Assembly: GCF_014198605.1 (NCBI RefSeq)
Contig: NZ_JACIHU010000011.1
DNA from: Rhizobium etli_C
GTDB taxonomy: Bacteria > Pseudomonadota > Alphaproteobacteria > Rhizobiales > Rhizobiaceae
Direction: 5' to 3' (one strand)
DNA: 64,000 nucleotides
Positions 8,629 through 17,413 of the stretch are shown here, in pieces; the first letter of the stretch is position 1; every line of letters begins with the position of its first letter. Below the pieces are notes generated by a model, which did no database searches, had not been told where the DNA came from, and was given only the letters and a program-made list of their open reading frames with translations. A program made the position numbers and the translations under genes.

Positions 8629-9222
8629 TTGCCTTTGGATAACGATCTTCGTTTCGAGCCGGTGACGGCGGAACGCTGGCGGGACTTCGAAACCCTGTTC
8701 GGGCCGCAGGGCGCTTTCTACAATTGCTGGTGCGTGGCGCTGCGTCTGCCGCATGCGGTGAGGACGAAAATGGGGGCCGACGAGCGCAAGGCGCATATGC
8801 AGGAGCGGATCCAGGCAGGGCCGCCTCCGGGCATCATCTGTTATGCCGATGGCGAGCCGGTCGCCTGGGTGCAGGTCGGGCCACGCCATGACGTGCCGCA
8901 GTTCAACTCGCCGCGCACCGTTTCGCGGCCGCTGGAAGAGGGCGAAGCGCATGATCCGTCGATCTGGGCCGTCAGCTGCTTCTTCCTGCTGTCCAGGCTG
9001 CGCGGCAAGGGAATGAGCCATCGGCTGCTCGCCGGCGCGATCGATCACGCCAGGCGCCAGGGCGCGCGGCTGCTGGAAGCCTGTCCGATCGACCACGTGA
9101 AGCAGTCGAAATCCGTGACGCTCTGCATCGGCTCGACGGCGATCTTTGATGCGGCCGGGTTCGAGACTGTGGCAAGGCGCAAGGACGGACGGCCGCTCAT
9201 GCGGCTGGAATTGCGCGACTGA
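8629..9222 (+). CDS. GNAT-family N-acetyltransferase
   Basis: 197 residues. The acetyl-CoA loop region reads FFLLSRLRGKGMSHRLLAGAI (about residues 118-138), and the C-terminus FDAAGFETVARRKDGRPLMRLEL is typical of GNAT enzymes. A YNCWCVAL block near residue 31 matches a subgroup of uncharacterised acetyltransferases. The start is a TTG with AGGGAG just upstream; no ATG fits better. The substrate is unknown. Its 3' end overlaps the convergent HAD gene by 26 bp. Confidence 0.85.
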   Translation: MPLDNDLRFEPVTAERWRDFETLFGPQGAFYNCWCVALRLPHAVRTKMGADERKAHMQERIQAGPPPGIICYADGEPVAWVQVGPRHDVPQFNSPRTVSRPLEEGEAHDPSIWAVSCFFLLSRLRGKGMSHRLLAGAIDHARRQGARLLEACPIDHVKQSKSVTLCIGSTAIFDAAGFETVARRKDGRPLMRLELRD

Positions 9223-9865
9223 ACGTGGCGGAAAGGAAATGCGCCTCGATCAGTTCAGCGGCATGCGCCCAGTCGGTGGCGCGGGTGATGTCGTCGGCCG
9301 CTGGCGGCGCGAAACGATGGACCGGTGAATCCGGCATCAGATGAATGAGCAGGCAATCGGCCACGTGTTCCCTGACGGAATGCAGATTGTGCGCCATATC
9401 ATCGATGAAGGCGACGGGAAAGGAGCGGCTGGCATGCAACGCGTGGACGATCGGCCCCTTGGGCTGCTCGGTGGCAAGCAGCGGAAAGACCAGCCCGGTG
9501 CTGTCCAGCAGGCGGCGGCGCTGATCCTGGAATCGTGGCGGCATCGCCGTCAGGAAAAGGATATCGGCCGCCTGCGACAGCCGGCCGAGCGTTTCGACGA
9601 CGTGGTCGACCGGCGTCTGCCACAGTTCCTGCGCTTCGAAAAAATCTTCGATCAGCTGGCTGACCTGGTTGCCCTCGATCTCCGCACCGTCCGCTGTCGA
9701 GACGATGTTGCCGTGCAGCCGGAACGGTCGAGGCAGGAACTCATGACCCAGGCTTTGAAGAAAAAGCTGGAACGGATCGATGAACTGCAGCACCACATCG
9801 TCGACGTCACAGACGATCAGCGGCCGCTCGCCGAGGCGGATCTGCGAAATATCGAGGTCGGCCAC
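9197..9865 (-). CDS. HAD-superfamily hydrolase
   Basis: 222 residues starting at GTG. HAD motif I is DVDDVV (near residue 20: nucleophile Asp and the +2 Asp), motif II may be FLTAMPPRF and motif IV IDDMAHN, fitting a phosphatase-like HAD fold. The substrate is unknown. It follows the DUF3572 gene by two bases, so the two are probably translated from one mRNA. Its last 26 bp overlap the convergent acetyltransferase gene. Confidence 0.8.
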   Translation of the reverse strand: MADLDISQIRLGERPLIVCDVDDVVLQFIDPFQLFLQSLGHEFLPRPFRLHGNIVSTADGAEIEGNQVSQLIEDFFEAQELWQTPVDHVVETLGRLSQAADILFLTAMPPRFQDQRRRLLDSTGLVFPLLATEQPKGPIVHALHASRSFPVAFIDDMAHNLHSVREHVADCLLIHLMPDSPVHRFAPPAADDITRATDWAHAAELIEAHFLSATFSRAIPAA

Positions 9866-9867
9866 GC

Positions 9868-10176
9868 TCAGTATTCCCCGGAATCGAGACCCGGCGAGGA
9901 GAAGTGCCGCCAGGCGGCGGTCACCGTCTCCGGGCTGAGGCCGCTTGCCGCGCAGAAGGCCATCGCCGTCGGTTCATGGTTCATCAGGAAATCCATCATG
10001 CCGGAGAGGAAGCCCGGATCGGTGACGGCCCCGCGCACCTGTTCCGGCGCCACGCCGGTGAGCGCGAGAAAGCGGCCGAACATGTCGGGATCGTCGGCAA
10101 GCCAGCCGAGCACGGCGATCGCCGTCTCGTGCGGGTCGGCCGCCAGTTGTTTCGAAGTCTTGAAGTTGCTTTGCAT
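9868..10176 (-). CDS. DUF3572 family protein
   Basis: 102 residues, all-alpha in appearance, with ETAIAVLGWLADDPDMFGRFLALTG near the N-terminus and FCAASGLSPETV toward the C-terminus. This is the DUF3572 family, found mainly in alphaproteobacteria and often beside divK, as here: it is transcribed divergently from divK with 133 bp between them. There is no signal peptide or known catalytic motif, and its function is unknown. Confidence 0.85.
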   Translation of the reverse strand: MQSNFKTSKQLAADPHETAIAVLGWLADDPDMFGRFLALTGVAPEQVRGAVTDPGFLSGMMDFLMNHEPTAMAFCAASGLSPETVTAAWRHFSSPGLDSGEY

Positions 10177-10309
10177 TTCGAGGGGTAAGTTACCTTTTCT
10201 TCAACCAAATACCGCTAGCGTGCGCTATCGGTTTCACGGAGCTCTTCATCCGCATGTGTCTTTCTCATGGGACGAACCGCTGCGCGAACGGACGTAGGGA
10301 CAGCTTGTC

Positions 10310-10681
10310 ATGCCCAAACAGGTGATGATTGTAGAAGATAACGAGCTCAACATGAAGCTCTTTCGCGACCTCATCGAGGCGTCCGGCTATACCACGATCC
10401 AGACGCGCAACGGCATGGAGGCGCTCGATCTGGCGCGCAAGCATCGCCCCGACCTCATCCTCATGGATATCCAGCTTCCCGAGGTCTCCGGCCTGGAAGT
10501 CACCAAATGGCTGAAGGAAGACGACGAGCTGCACGTGATTCCCGTCATCGCCGTCACGGCTTTTGCGATGAAGGGCGACGAGGAGCGCATCCGCCAAGGC
10601 GGCTGCGAGGCCTATGTTTCCAAGCCGATCTCGGTTCCGAAATTCATCGAGACGATCAAGACCTATCTGGGCGATGCCTGA
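10310..10681 (+). CDS. divK: Single-domain response regulator DivK
   Basis: 123 residues forming one receiver domain: acidic pocket VEDNE, phospho-acceptor Asp53 (LILMDIQLPEVSG), Thr in VTAFAMKG and Lys in SKPIS. There is no output domain. In alphaproteobacteria DivK is phosphorylated by cell-cycle kinases such as PleC and DivJ and controls the CckA-CtrA pathway and cell polarity. pleD follows after 18 bp, so the two form an operon linking cell-cycle phosphorelay to c-di-GMP. Confidence 0.97.
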   Translation: MPKQVMIVEDNELNMKLFRDLIEASGYTTIQTRNGMEALDLARKHRPDLILMDIQLPEVSGLEVTKWLKEDDELHVIPVIAVTAFAMKGDEERIRQGGCEAYVSKPISVPKFIETIKTYLGDA

Positions 10682-10699
10682 CGCATCGGAAAGACGCTT

Positions 10700-12073
10700 A
10701 TGACTGCGCGAATACTGGTGGTTGACGATATTCCGGCCAACGTGAAGCTGCTCGAAGCGCGGCTGCTCGCGGACTATTTCGACGTGATGACCGCCGCCGA
10801 CGGCCACGAGGCGCTGGCAATCTGCGAGCGCAATCAGGTCGATCTGATCCTGCTCGACATCATGATGCCCGGTATCGATGGTTTCGAGGTCTGCGAACGG
10901 CTGAAGGCCAGCCAGAAGACCGCCCATATCCCCGTCGTCATGGTCACAGCACTCGACCAGCCGGCCGACCGCGTGCGTGGCCTGAAGGCCGGCGCCGACG
11001 ATTTCCTCACCAAACCGGTCAATGATCTGCAACTGATCTCCCGGGTAAAGAGCCTGCTGCGGCTGAAAACCTTGAGCGATGAGCTGCGCATCCGCGCCGA
11101 CACCGCCCATACGATGGGCATGGGTGACCTGATGCGGGCAGGCGAGGGCCGCGCCGACGAGGCCGGTCAGGTGCTGCTGGTCGATAGCCGCGCCAATTCG
11201 CAGGAACGCATCGTCAGGGCGCTGAAGCCCGTCGCCGATGTGCTCGCCCTCTCCGATCCGCAGGCAGCTCTTTTCGAAGCAGCCGAGAACGTCTTCGACC
11301 TCGTCATCGTCAACGCCAATTTCGACGATTACGATCCGCTTCGCCTCTGCTCGCAATTGCGATCGCTGGAGCGCACACGCTTCCTGCCGATCCTGATCAT
11401 CACCGAGCAGGGGGCTGACGAGATGGTCGTGCGCGCCCTCGATCTCGGCGTCAACGATTATATCATCCGTCCGGTTGATCCGAACGAGCTGGTCGCCCGC
11501 AGCCTGACGCAGATCCGTCGCAAGCGCTACAACGACCGTCTGCGCGCCAGCGTCAAGCAGACGATCGAGCTTGCCGTGACCGATCCGCTGACCGGACTTT
11601 ACAACAGGCGCTATCTCGACAATCACCTGAGCGTGCTCTTCAACCGCTCGATGGCGCGGGGCCGTCCGCTTTCGGTGTTGATCACCGATATCGACCGTTT
11701 CAAGCAGGTGAACGACACTTACGGCCATGACGGCGGCGACGAAGTCCTGCGCGAATTCGCAAACCGCGTCCGTTCGACCATCCGCGGCGCCGATCTCGCC
11801 TGCCGCTACGGCGGGGAAGAGTTCGTCGTCGCCATGCCGGACACGTCGCCGGAAGTGGCCGCCGCTGTCGCTGAGCGCTTGCGCGCTGCGGTCGAGAGCG
11901 CCCCATTCATGCTGAAGCACTCCGGAGAAGCGCTGAACGTCACCGCTTCCTTCGGCATCGCCTCGCGGATTGGCTCGGTGCTGACCCCGGACCAGCTGAT
12001 GAAGCAGGCCGATCTTGCTCTTTACGAGGCCAAGAATACCGGCCGCAATCGTGTGGTTGCGGCGGCTGCCTGA
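10700..12073 (+). CDS. pleD: Diguanylate cyclase response regulator PleD
   Basis: 457 residues: first receiver domain (Asp53 in LILLDIMMPG), a second divergent receiver domain (about 155-275), and a GGDEF domain with active site GGEEF (RYGGEEF) preceded by an RxxD inhibitory site (RGAD) five residues before the RYGGEEF tyrosine-side block. It makes c-di-GMP when phosphorylated and is feedback-inhibited through the I-site. It sits directly behind divK, as in Caulobacter and other rhizobia. Confidence 0.97.
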   Translation: MTARILVVDDIPANVKLLEARLLADYFDVMTAADGHEALAICERNQVDLILLDIMMPGIDGFEVCERLKASQKTAHIPVVMVTALDQPADRVRGLKAGADDFLTKPVNDLQLISRVKSLLRLKTLSDELRIRADTAHTMGMGDLMRAGEGRADEAGQVLLVDSRANSQERIVRALKPVADVLALSDPQAALFEAAENVFDLVIVNANFDDYDPLRLCSQLRSLERTRFLPILIITEQGADEMVVRALDLGVNDYIIRPVDPNELVARSLTQIRRKRYNDRLRASVKQTIELAVTDPLTGLYNRRYLDNHLSVLFNRSMARGRPLSVLITDIDRFKQVNDTYGHDGGDEVLREFANRVRSTIRGADLACRYGGEEFVVAMPDTSPEVAAAVAERLRAAVESAPFMLKHSGEALNVTASFGIASRIGSVLTPDQLMKQADLALYEAKNTGRNRVVAAAA

Positions 12074-12399
12074 CGAATCACCCCCGCGCTTTACGGCCAT
12101 TTGCGGGTTTTCCACTGCCGTAAGCGAATTATTACCGATTTTTAAGCTTCGTCCACGCGACGCAGGCCGAAAATTTTGCAACTCGATAGCCCAAAAATGG
12201 ACTCAAGGCGTTGCTGTGGATAATGGCGGCGTGCGACAGTTTCTGGAATGCCGGGCGGCGCTCGGAATGAAATGAGGACTATAAAAGAATGTCTGCTGAC
12301 AAGAGGGTCAAATAGAGTGCGGGGGCGTCACCTCACGTAAGGGGAGGGGCGGCTTAAGTTATTAAGTTATATTGTCGAATTTCTTCTAGGCGTTCGGCA
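12074..12399. other. Intergenic region downstream of pleD
   Basis: 326 bp with no supportable gene. G+C content falls toward the right end, from about 12340, where TTAAGTTATTAAGTTATATTG appears; this low-G+C patch continues into the neighbouring orphan gene. No convincing terminator hairpin with a T-run follows pleD. Confidence 0.4.
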
Positions 12400-12639
12400 C
12401 TAGGCTTCGGAGGCAAGCAGAGGAGTCAAGTCTTTGTGTGTGCCAAAACCGGACTTTTTAACCATAGAATCAAGCTGAGAAAATTCATCATTAAGAATTT
12501 GTTGATTTTCTTTCATTTCTGCGCAAATTATCGGCTCATAACAGAAGCGCTCCCATGGAGGAGCTGTCCGATACCCCATGATGCTCAGGTCCGCCGCATC
12601 TCCTGGGTCGTGGGGTCGGTCGGCTAGTAGGCAAGTCAT
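12400..12639 (-). CDS. Hypothetical protein, low-G+C orphan (79 aa)
   Basis: 79 residues from an ATG preceded by GAGGAACCGTT, a good Shine-Dalgarno. The C-terminal two thirds (residues about 21-79) read like a real soluble protein: CYEPIICAEMKENQQILNDEF then QLDSMVKKSGFGTHKDL. Bases 12400-12560 are visibly poorer in G+C than all neighbours, suggesting recent acquisition. No domain is recognised. It could also be a remnant or non-coding; the start is uncertain because the ORF is open upstream to 12741. Confidence 0.4.
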   Translation of the reverse strand: MTCLLADRPHDPGDAADLSIMGYRTAPPWERFCYEPIICAEMKENQQILNDEFSQLDSMVKKSGFGTHKDLTPLLASEA

Positions 12640-12768
12640 AACGGTTCCTCGTGCCGTTTTGCATGCTGGCCGACCCCCTTTCAGGAAAACGCCGTCACTT
12701 CCCGAAGATGGAAGGGCGGCGTTTCTTGTTTGCGCTATCATCTCTCAAACGCGATCGTTCCGGACAAT

Positions 12769-12802
12769 AAAAAACGCGCAACCCGAGGGCGCGCGCTTTT
12801 TG
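12769..12802. terminator. Probable rho-independent terminator downstream of rpmG
   Basis: An A-tract, then ACGCGC, a loop of about 9 bases, GCGCGC and a T-tract (imperfect pairing). Being flanked by A and T runs it could work on both strands; it lies about 20 bp after the rpmG stop on the minus strand. Confidence 0.6.
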
Positions 12803-12822
12803 AAATCCGTCAGGCCAAGTGA

Positions 12823-12990
12823 TTACTTGATCTTGGTTTCCTTGAACTCGACATGCTTCTTAGCAATCGGGTCGTACTTCGTCTTCGTCATCTTGTCCGT
12901 CATCGTACGGCTGTTCTTCGTCGTGACGTAGAAGAAACCGGTGTCGGCTGTCGACAGCAGCTTGATCTTGATTGTTGTAGCCTTGGCCAT
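12823..12990 (-). CDS. rpmG: 50S ribosomal protein L33
   Basis: 55 residues: MAKATTIKIKLLSTADTGFF to the C-terminal KKHVEFKETKIK, the full L33 length. It contains no cysteine, so it is the zinc-independent (C-minus) form. The start ATG at 12990 has AGGACGACC upstream. L33 sits near the E site of the large ribosomal subunit. Confidence 0.97.
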   Translation of the reverse strand: MAKATTIKIKLLSTADTGFFYVTTKNSRTMTDKMTKTKYDPIAKKHVEFKETKIK

Positions 12991-13083
12991 GGTCGTCCTG
13001 CCTTTAAGAAAATGAAAGCCGTGGAAGCCGGATGGGGCTCCACGGCAAATTCTGGCGCGAAACTACGAATCCCGCCCGAAAAG

Positions 13084-14268
13084 TCAAGTCCGTTTTCGAA
13101 TGAACATCAATCTGATGCCGGAAAGCATGGCGTAAAAGCCGAAGAAGGCGGCAATCGCCCAGGCAAAACCGTTATTTCCGGCGACATCGATCGCTGCGCC
13201 GATCGCCTGCGGCCCGGCCACGGTTCCCATCGCATAACAGAAGACGAAGGCGGCATTGGCCGCCGCAAGGTCGGAACCGGTCAGACGCGAGCCGAGATGG
13301 CTGAGGCCGACCGTATAGAGGCCGGAGACGCAGCCGCCCCAGAAAAGCAGGAGTCCGGCCATCAGCAGCCAGTTGTCGACCAGCAACGGCAGCATCATCG
13401 AGCCGATGAAGCCCATCAGCGCCATGCCGGCCAGAAGCGGCCGCTTGTCGGGGATGCGGTCCGAGAGCAGGCCGAGCGGGATCTGAAAGATGACGTTGCC
13501 GACGCCCATCATGGTCAGCAGAAGTGCTGCCTGCGATTCGGTAAAATGGGCGCGCACGGCAAAGATCGGGAAAAGCGACAGCCCGCCGGCTTCGACGGCG
13601 CCGAAGATGAAAACGGCCGCCGTCGCCGTAGGAACAAGGAACACGTAGCGCATGAAATGCAGCTCCGGCTTTTCCTCGAGCACCGGGCTTTCGTAGCGGG
13701 CGATGAAGATCGGAATGGCGGCCAGCAGAATGGCGCCAGCGCCGACCAGGAAGGGGAGGATGCCGTCGCTGCCGAGCAACGAAAAGAGCAGTGGCCCGGC
13801 GGCAAAGCCCAACGAAAGCACGGTCGCATAAATGCCGAGAACGAATCCGCGCTTGGACGGCGGCGAGGCGGCGTTGATCCAGAATTCGGAGAGGATGAAC
13901 AGCGTCGTCGTTGCGCCGTGGAAGGCGAAACGCAGCGGAAACCACATCCAGAAATCCTGGGCATAGTAGAAACCGAGCGCGCTCAGCGCTGAAATCACCA
14001 CAGCCCAGAGCATTGTCGGTGCAACACCGTATATATGAGCGAGCTTGGTGGTAACGGGCGCGGCGGCCATCGCCGCAATGCCTGCCATCGCGGTATTGAG
14101 CCCGATCAGGGTCGATGAGATGCCGCGTTTTTCGAGGATGATGCTGAGCAGCGGAAGTCCGAGACCGATTGCGATGCCGACGGCTGATATCGACGAGATG
14201 GCTGCCACCAGAGAAGGCCAATGGATTTCTTCGAGATCGCCCGGTGTGCCGTTTCTCGGCTGAGACAT
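13084..14268 (-). CDS. Major facilitator superfamily transporter
   Basis: 394 residues with about 12 hydrophobic segments and no signal peptide. The loop 2-3 region and a second-half equivalent (LLSDRIPDKRPLLAGM, residues about 259-274) show the MFS pattern of two six-helix halves. It resembles the YcaD-like drug/sugar exporter group of alphaproteobacteria, but the substrate cannot be told. It stands between rpmG and a 255-bp gap and may be its own transcription unit. Confidence 0.9.
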   Translation of the reverse strand: MSQPRNGTPGDLEEIHWPSLVAAISSISAVGIAIGLGLPLLSIILEKRGISSTLIGLNTAMAGIAAMAAAPVTTKLAHIYGVAPTMLWAVVISALSALGFYYAQDFWMWFPLRFAFHGATTTLFILSEFWINAASPPSKRGFVLGIYATVLSLGFAAGPLLFSLLGSDGILPFLVGAGAILLAAIPIFIARYESPVLEEKPELHFMRYVFLVPTATAAVFIFGAVEAGGLSLFPIFAVRAHFTESQAALLLTMMGVGNVIFQIPLGLLSDRIPDKRPLLAGMALMGFIGSMMLPLLVDNWLLMAGLLLFWGGCVSGLYTVGLSHLGSRLTGSDLAAANAAFVFCYAMGTVAGPQAIGAAIDVAGNNGFAWAIAAFFGFYAMLSGIRLMFIRKRT

Positions 14269-14523
14269 TTATCCATCCTTAGAAAGCTTCGCGAGCGAAT
14301 CGGCCGGTCGCTTCGCATGGAAAGACACGGACGTGCCAAATCCCGGTGACGAGCAGCGTTTCGCAGTATTTCCGATGTGAGTGACCGCCTGCGGAATGTA
14401 AAGCCTGTTCAGACAAGAAAAGCTTACCATGTCAAGTCGTTGAGGATCGACGACGCCCGCGTTCGGTAGTGGTCGGTGGAGGGCAGCCACTACACGTTAA
14501 ATATGTCTGGAAGGTGAAGGCAT

Positions 14524-14976
14524 TCAATCCGGCCGCCGGGGAAGGTCGTAATCATCGTGGTCATCGCTCTCCCCGCCGAAACCGTGCATGCGCAGCGCCC
14601 ATTGTAGGCCGATGACGCCGCCTTTGATCGGCTGGATCGAGGCAAGCGCGGTGACGACGGTGATCGGCGCCCAGACGGCGAGATGAACCCATACCGGCAG
14701 AACGAAAGTCATGTCGGTCAACATGTAACCACCGACGAGGACATGGCCGAGGACGAGGATGACGATATAGGGCGGCAGGTCGTCGGCGCGGTGATGATGC
14801 ATCGCCTCGCCGCAGGCAGCGCAGTGATCGACCGGTTTCAGGAAAGCGCGAAAGAGCTTGCCGTCGCCGCAGGCCGGACAGCGGTTCATCAGCCCGCGCA
14901 GGATCGAGCGCCGGAGCGGACGTTCGATCTCGGGCGTGCCCCCATAGCGGACCGTCGGATCGGTCTGTGTGCCCAT
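14524..14976 (-). CDS. DUF983 zinc-finger membrane protein
   Basis: 150 residues. Two CxxC pairs (NRCPACGDG about residue 33; HCAACGEA about residue 52) form a predicted zinc ribbon; two membrane segments follow (PPYIVILVLGHVLVGGYML and LAVWAPITVVTALASI). The tail is acidic (ESDDHDDYDLPRR). This is the DUF983 family, usually found behind rnr in alphaproteobacteria as here. Its role is unknown. Confidence 0.9.
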   Translation of the reverse strand: MGTQTDPTVRYGGTPEIERPLRRSILRGLMNRCPACGDGKLFRAFLKPVDHCAACGEAMHHHRADDLPPYIVILVLGHVLVGGYMLTDMTFVLPVWVHLAVWAPITVVTALASIQPIKGGVIGLQWALRMHGFGGESDDHDDYDLPRRPD

Positions 14977-15039
14977 CGCATGTTCCTTTTCAGCCCGAAA
15001 GCGCAGGGCTCCTGAATGAGACTCGATGCCGAAGATGCA

Positions 15040-17412
15040 TTAACGCCGTCCGCGCGGCGGCCTCGTGCCGGGTTTTTTGCGGACCTCGCCTCTGTCGCGG
15101 CGGCCGGCCTTATGGAAAGAGCGCACTGCCGTCGGCATCTCGCGTCCCTCACTCAGCATTTCGAAACGCAACGCGCCGGCAAGCGGTATCGCCTCGGCAA
15201 GCTTCACGGTAACGCTGTCGCCGAGCCGATAGCCAAGCCCCGTGCGTTCACCCGAGAGCGCCTGATGCGCCTCGTCATAGATGAAATAGTCGCTTCCGAG
15301 CGTCGATATAGGGACGAAACCGTCGGCACCATAGTCCGGCAGAGCAATGAAAAGCCCGGATTTCGTCACCCCCGAGACACGGCCGGCAAATTCCTCGCCG
15401 ACCCGGGTGCTCAAGTGATGGGCGATCAGCCGGTCGATGGTCTCGCGCTCGGCTGCCATCGCCCGGCGCTCGAAGGTCGAAATCTCGGCGGCGATATCGT
15501 CGAGAGCGGCTTCTTCGTCCGGCGTGATGCCGCCCTCGCCGAAGCCGAGCGAACCGACGAGCGCGCGATGCACGATGAGGTCGGCGTAGCGGCGAATCGG
15601 TGAGGTGAAGTGGGCGTACTTCATCAGGTTGAGGCCGAAATGGCCGATGTTCTCGGGGCTGTAGATCGCCTGGCTCTGCGAGCGCAGCACCATCTCGTTG
15701 ACCATGGTCTGGTGCGCCGTGCCCTCCGCCTTCGCCAGAATGCCGTTGAAGCTGTTGGCGCGCACATTGCCGCCTTTGGCGAGCGAGATGCCGAGGGTCG
15801 CCAGGAACTCGCGCAGGACTTCCTGCTTGGCCAGCGTCGGGCCGTCATGGATGCGGTAGACCAGGGCCTGGCGCTTCTTTTCCAGCGTCTCGGCGGCGGC
15901 GACGTTCGCCTGGATCATCATCTCCTCGATCAGCTTGTGCGCGTCGAGCCGCGGCGGCACGAAGACACGATCGACCGTGCCGTCCGGCTTCAGCAGGATC
16001 TTGCGTTCCGGCATGTCGAGTTCCAGCGGCTGACGCCGGTCGCGTCCGCGTTTCATCACCTCATAGGCGTGCCAGAGCGGCTTCAGGATCGGCTCGAGCA
16101 TCGGTCCGGTCCTGTCGTCGGGATTGCCGTCGATCGCTGCCTGCGCCTGCTGGTAGGAAAGCTTGGCGGCGCTCTTCATCATGATGCGATGAAACGTATG
16201 GCCGATTTTGCGGCCTTCGCCGGAGAAGCTCATGCGCACCGCAAGCGCCGGGCGGTCGACGCCTTCCTTCAGCGAGCAGAGATCGTTGGAGATGCGCTCC
16301 GGCAGCATCGGCACCACCCGATCCGGGAAATAGACGGAGTTGCCGCGCTTCAGCGCCTCTCGGTCGAGCGGCGAATTGGGCCGGACATACCAGGAGACGT
16401 CGGCGATCGCGACGGTGACGATGACGCCGCCGGGATTGTCGGGGGAGGGATCGAGCTCGGCATAGACGGCGTCGTCATGATCCTTGGCGTCGGCCGGATC
16501 GATGGTGATCAGCGGCACGTCGCGCCAGTCCTCACGATGCGACATCGTCGCCGGTTTCGCCGCTTCCGCCTCGGCCATGACGGCGGGCGGAAAGACATGC
16601 GGGATGCCATGCGCATGGATGGCGATCATCGAGATCGCCTTTTCCGAGCCGACGGAGCCGACGACGGAGAGAACCTTGGCGCGCGGCAGGCCGAAGCGGC
16701 CGAGCCGGGCGACTTCGATCTCGACCAGGTCGCCATCCGCAGCACCGCCGGTGAAATCGGGATCGATCACCATCTCCTCGCCGCGCCGCTCGATCGGCAG
16801 CAGCCGACCGCCGCCGCCGGGCGCGGTGCGGAAAACCCCCATCGAGGCGCCGCGGCGCCTGTCGATCACCTTGATGATCCGCGCCGTATAGGCCGGCCCG
16901 CCGCGATCGACGGCCGGGAAGATCTTTGCCAGGATACGGTCGCCGAGGCCGGCGACGGGTGCCTTGCCCTTGCCCTGGCGGCCTGCCGGCGATTGCTGGC
17001 GAATGGCGACGGCAGGCGCGACACCCTGCTCCTCGGGCCATTCCGCCGGCCGGCCGATGAGGTCGCCGTCCTTGTCGCGCGTGGTGATATCGAGAACGGT
17101 GACGGGCGGAAGGGCGCCGGGACGGATGAGCGACTTGCGGCTCTTCTGCAGCATGCCTTCCTGTTCGAGCTCCTGCAGCAGATGCTTGAGCTCCACGCGG
17201 CTGTCGCCCTTCAGCCCGAAAGCCTTGGCGAGTTCACGCTTCGAGGCCTTCTGCGGATGATCGGCGATGAAGCGCAGGATCACCTCGCGCGAGGGCAGCG
17301 CGCCATGGACAATGTTCAGCGGCTCGACGGCGGGAGCATCCTTGCCTGTGCGGCCGATCTTGCCCGGGCGCTTGCCCGCAGGGTTCGTTCTGTCGCGCGG
17401 TATCCTGCTCAC
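15040..17412 (-). CDS. rnr: Ribonuclease R
   Basis: 790 residues. An N-terminal winged-helix region (SKRELAKAFGLKGDSRVELKH), cold-shock-like OB domains, the RNB catalytic domain with DPADAKDHDDAVYAE (metal-binding aspartates) and a C-terminal S1 domain (GEEFAGRVSGVTKSGLFIAL) are visible, ending in a basic tail. The enzyme degrades structured RNA 3' to 5'. The start is GTG one base after the topA stop, with AAGGG upstream inside topA, so translation is probably coupled. Confidence 0.97.
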   Translation of the reverse strand: MSRIPRDRTNPAGKRPGKIGRTGKDAPAVEPLNIVHGALPSREVILRFIADHPQKASKRELAKAFGLKGDSRVELKHLLQELEQEGMLQKSRKSLIRPGALPPVTVLDITTRDKDGDLIGRPAEWPEEQGVAPAVAIRQQSPAGRQGKGKAPVAGLGDRILAKIFPAVDRGGPAYTARIIKVIDRRRGASMGVFRTAPGGGGRLLPIERRGEEMVIDPDFTGGAADGDLVEIEVARLGRFGLPRAKVLSVVGSVGSEKAISMIAIHAHGIPHVFPPAVMAEAEAAKPATMSHREDWRDVPLITIDPADAKDHDDAVYAELDPSPDNPGGVIVTVAIADVSWYVRPNSPLDREALKRGNSVYFPDRVVPMLPERISNDLCSLKEGVDRPALAVRMSFSGEGRKIGHTFHRIMMKSAAKLSYQQAQAAIDGNPDDRTGPMLEPILKPLWHAYEVMKRGRDRRQPLELDMPERKILLKPDGTVDRVFVPPRLDAHKLIEEMMIQANVAAAETLEKKRQALVYRIHDGPTLAKQEVLREFLATLGISLAKGGNVRANSFNGILAKAEGTAHQTMVNEMVLRSQSQAIYSPENIGHFGLNLMKYAHFTSPIRRYADLIVHRALVGSLGFGEGGITPDEEAALDDIAAEISTFERRAMAAERETIDRLIAHHLSTRVGEEFAGRVSGVTKSGLFIALPDYGADGFVPISTLGSDYFIYDEAHQALSGERTGLGYRLGDSVTVKLAEAIPLAGALRFEMLSEGREMPTAVRSFHKAGRRDRGEVRKKPGTRPPRGRR

Positions 17413-17413
17413 C

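Noticed and set aside
12853..13992. A 379-codon plus-strand frame opposite rpmG and the MFS gene
   Set aside because: Very rich in Arg, Gly, Glu and His, no domain; rpmG and the transporter are well supported on the minus strand.
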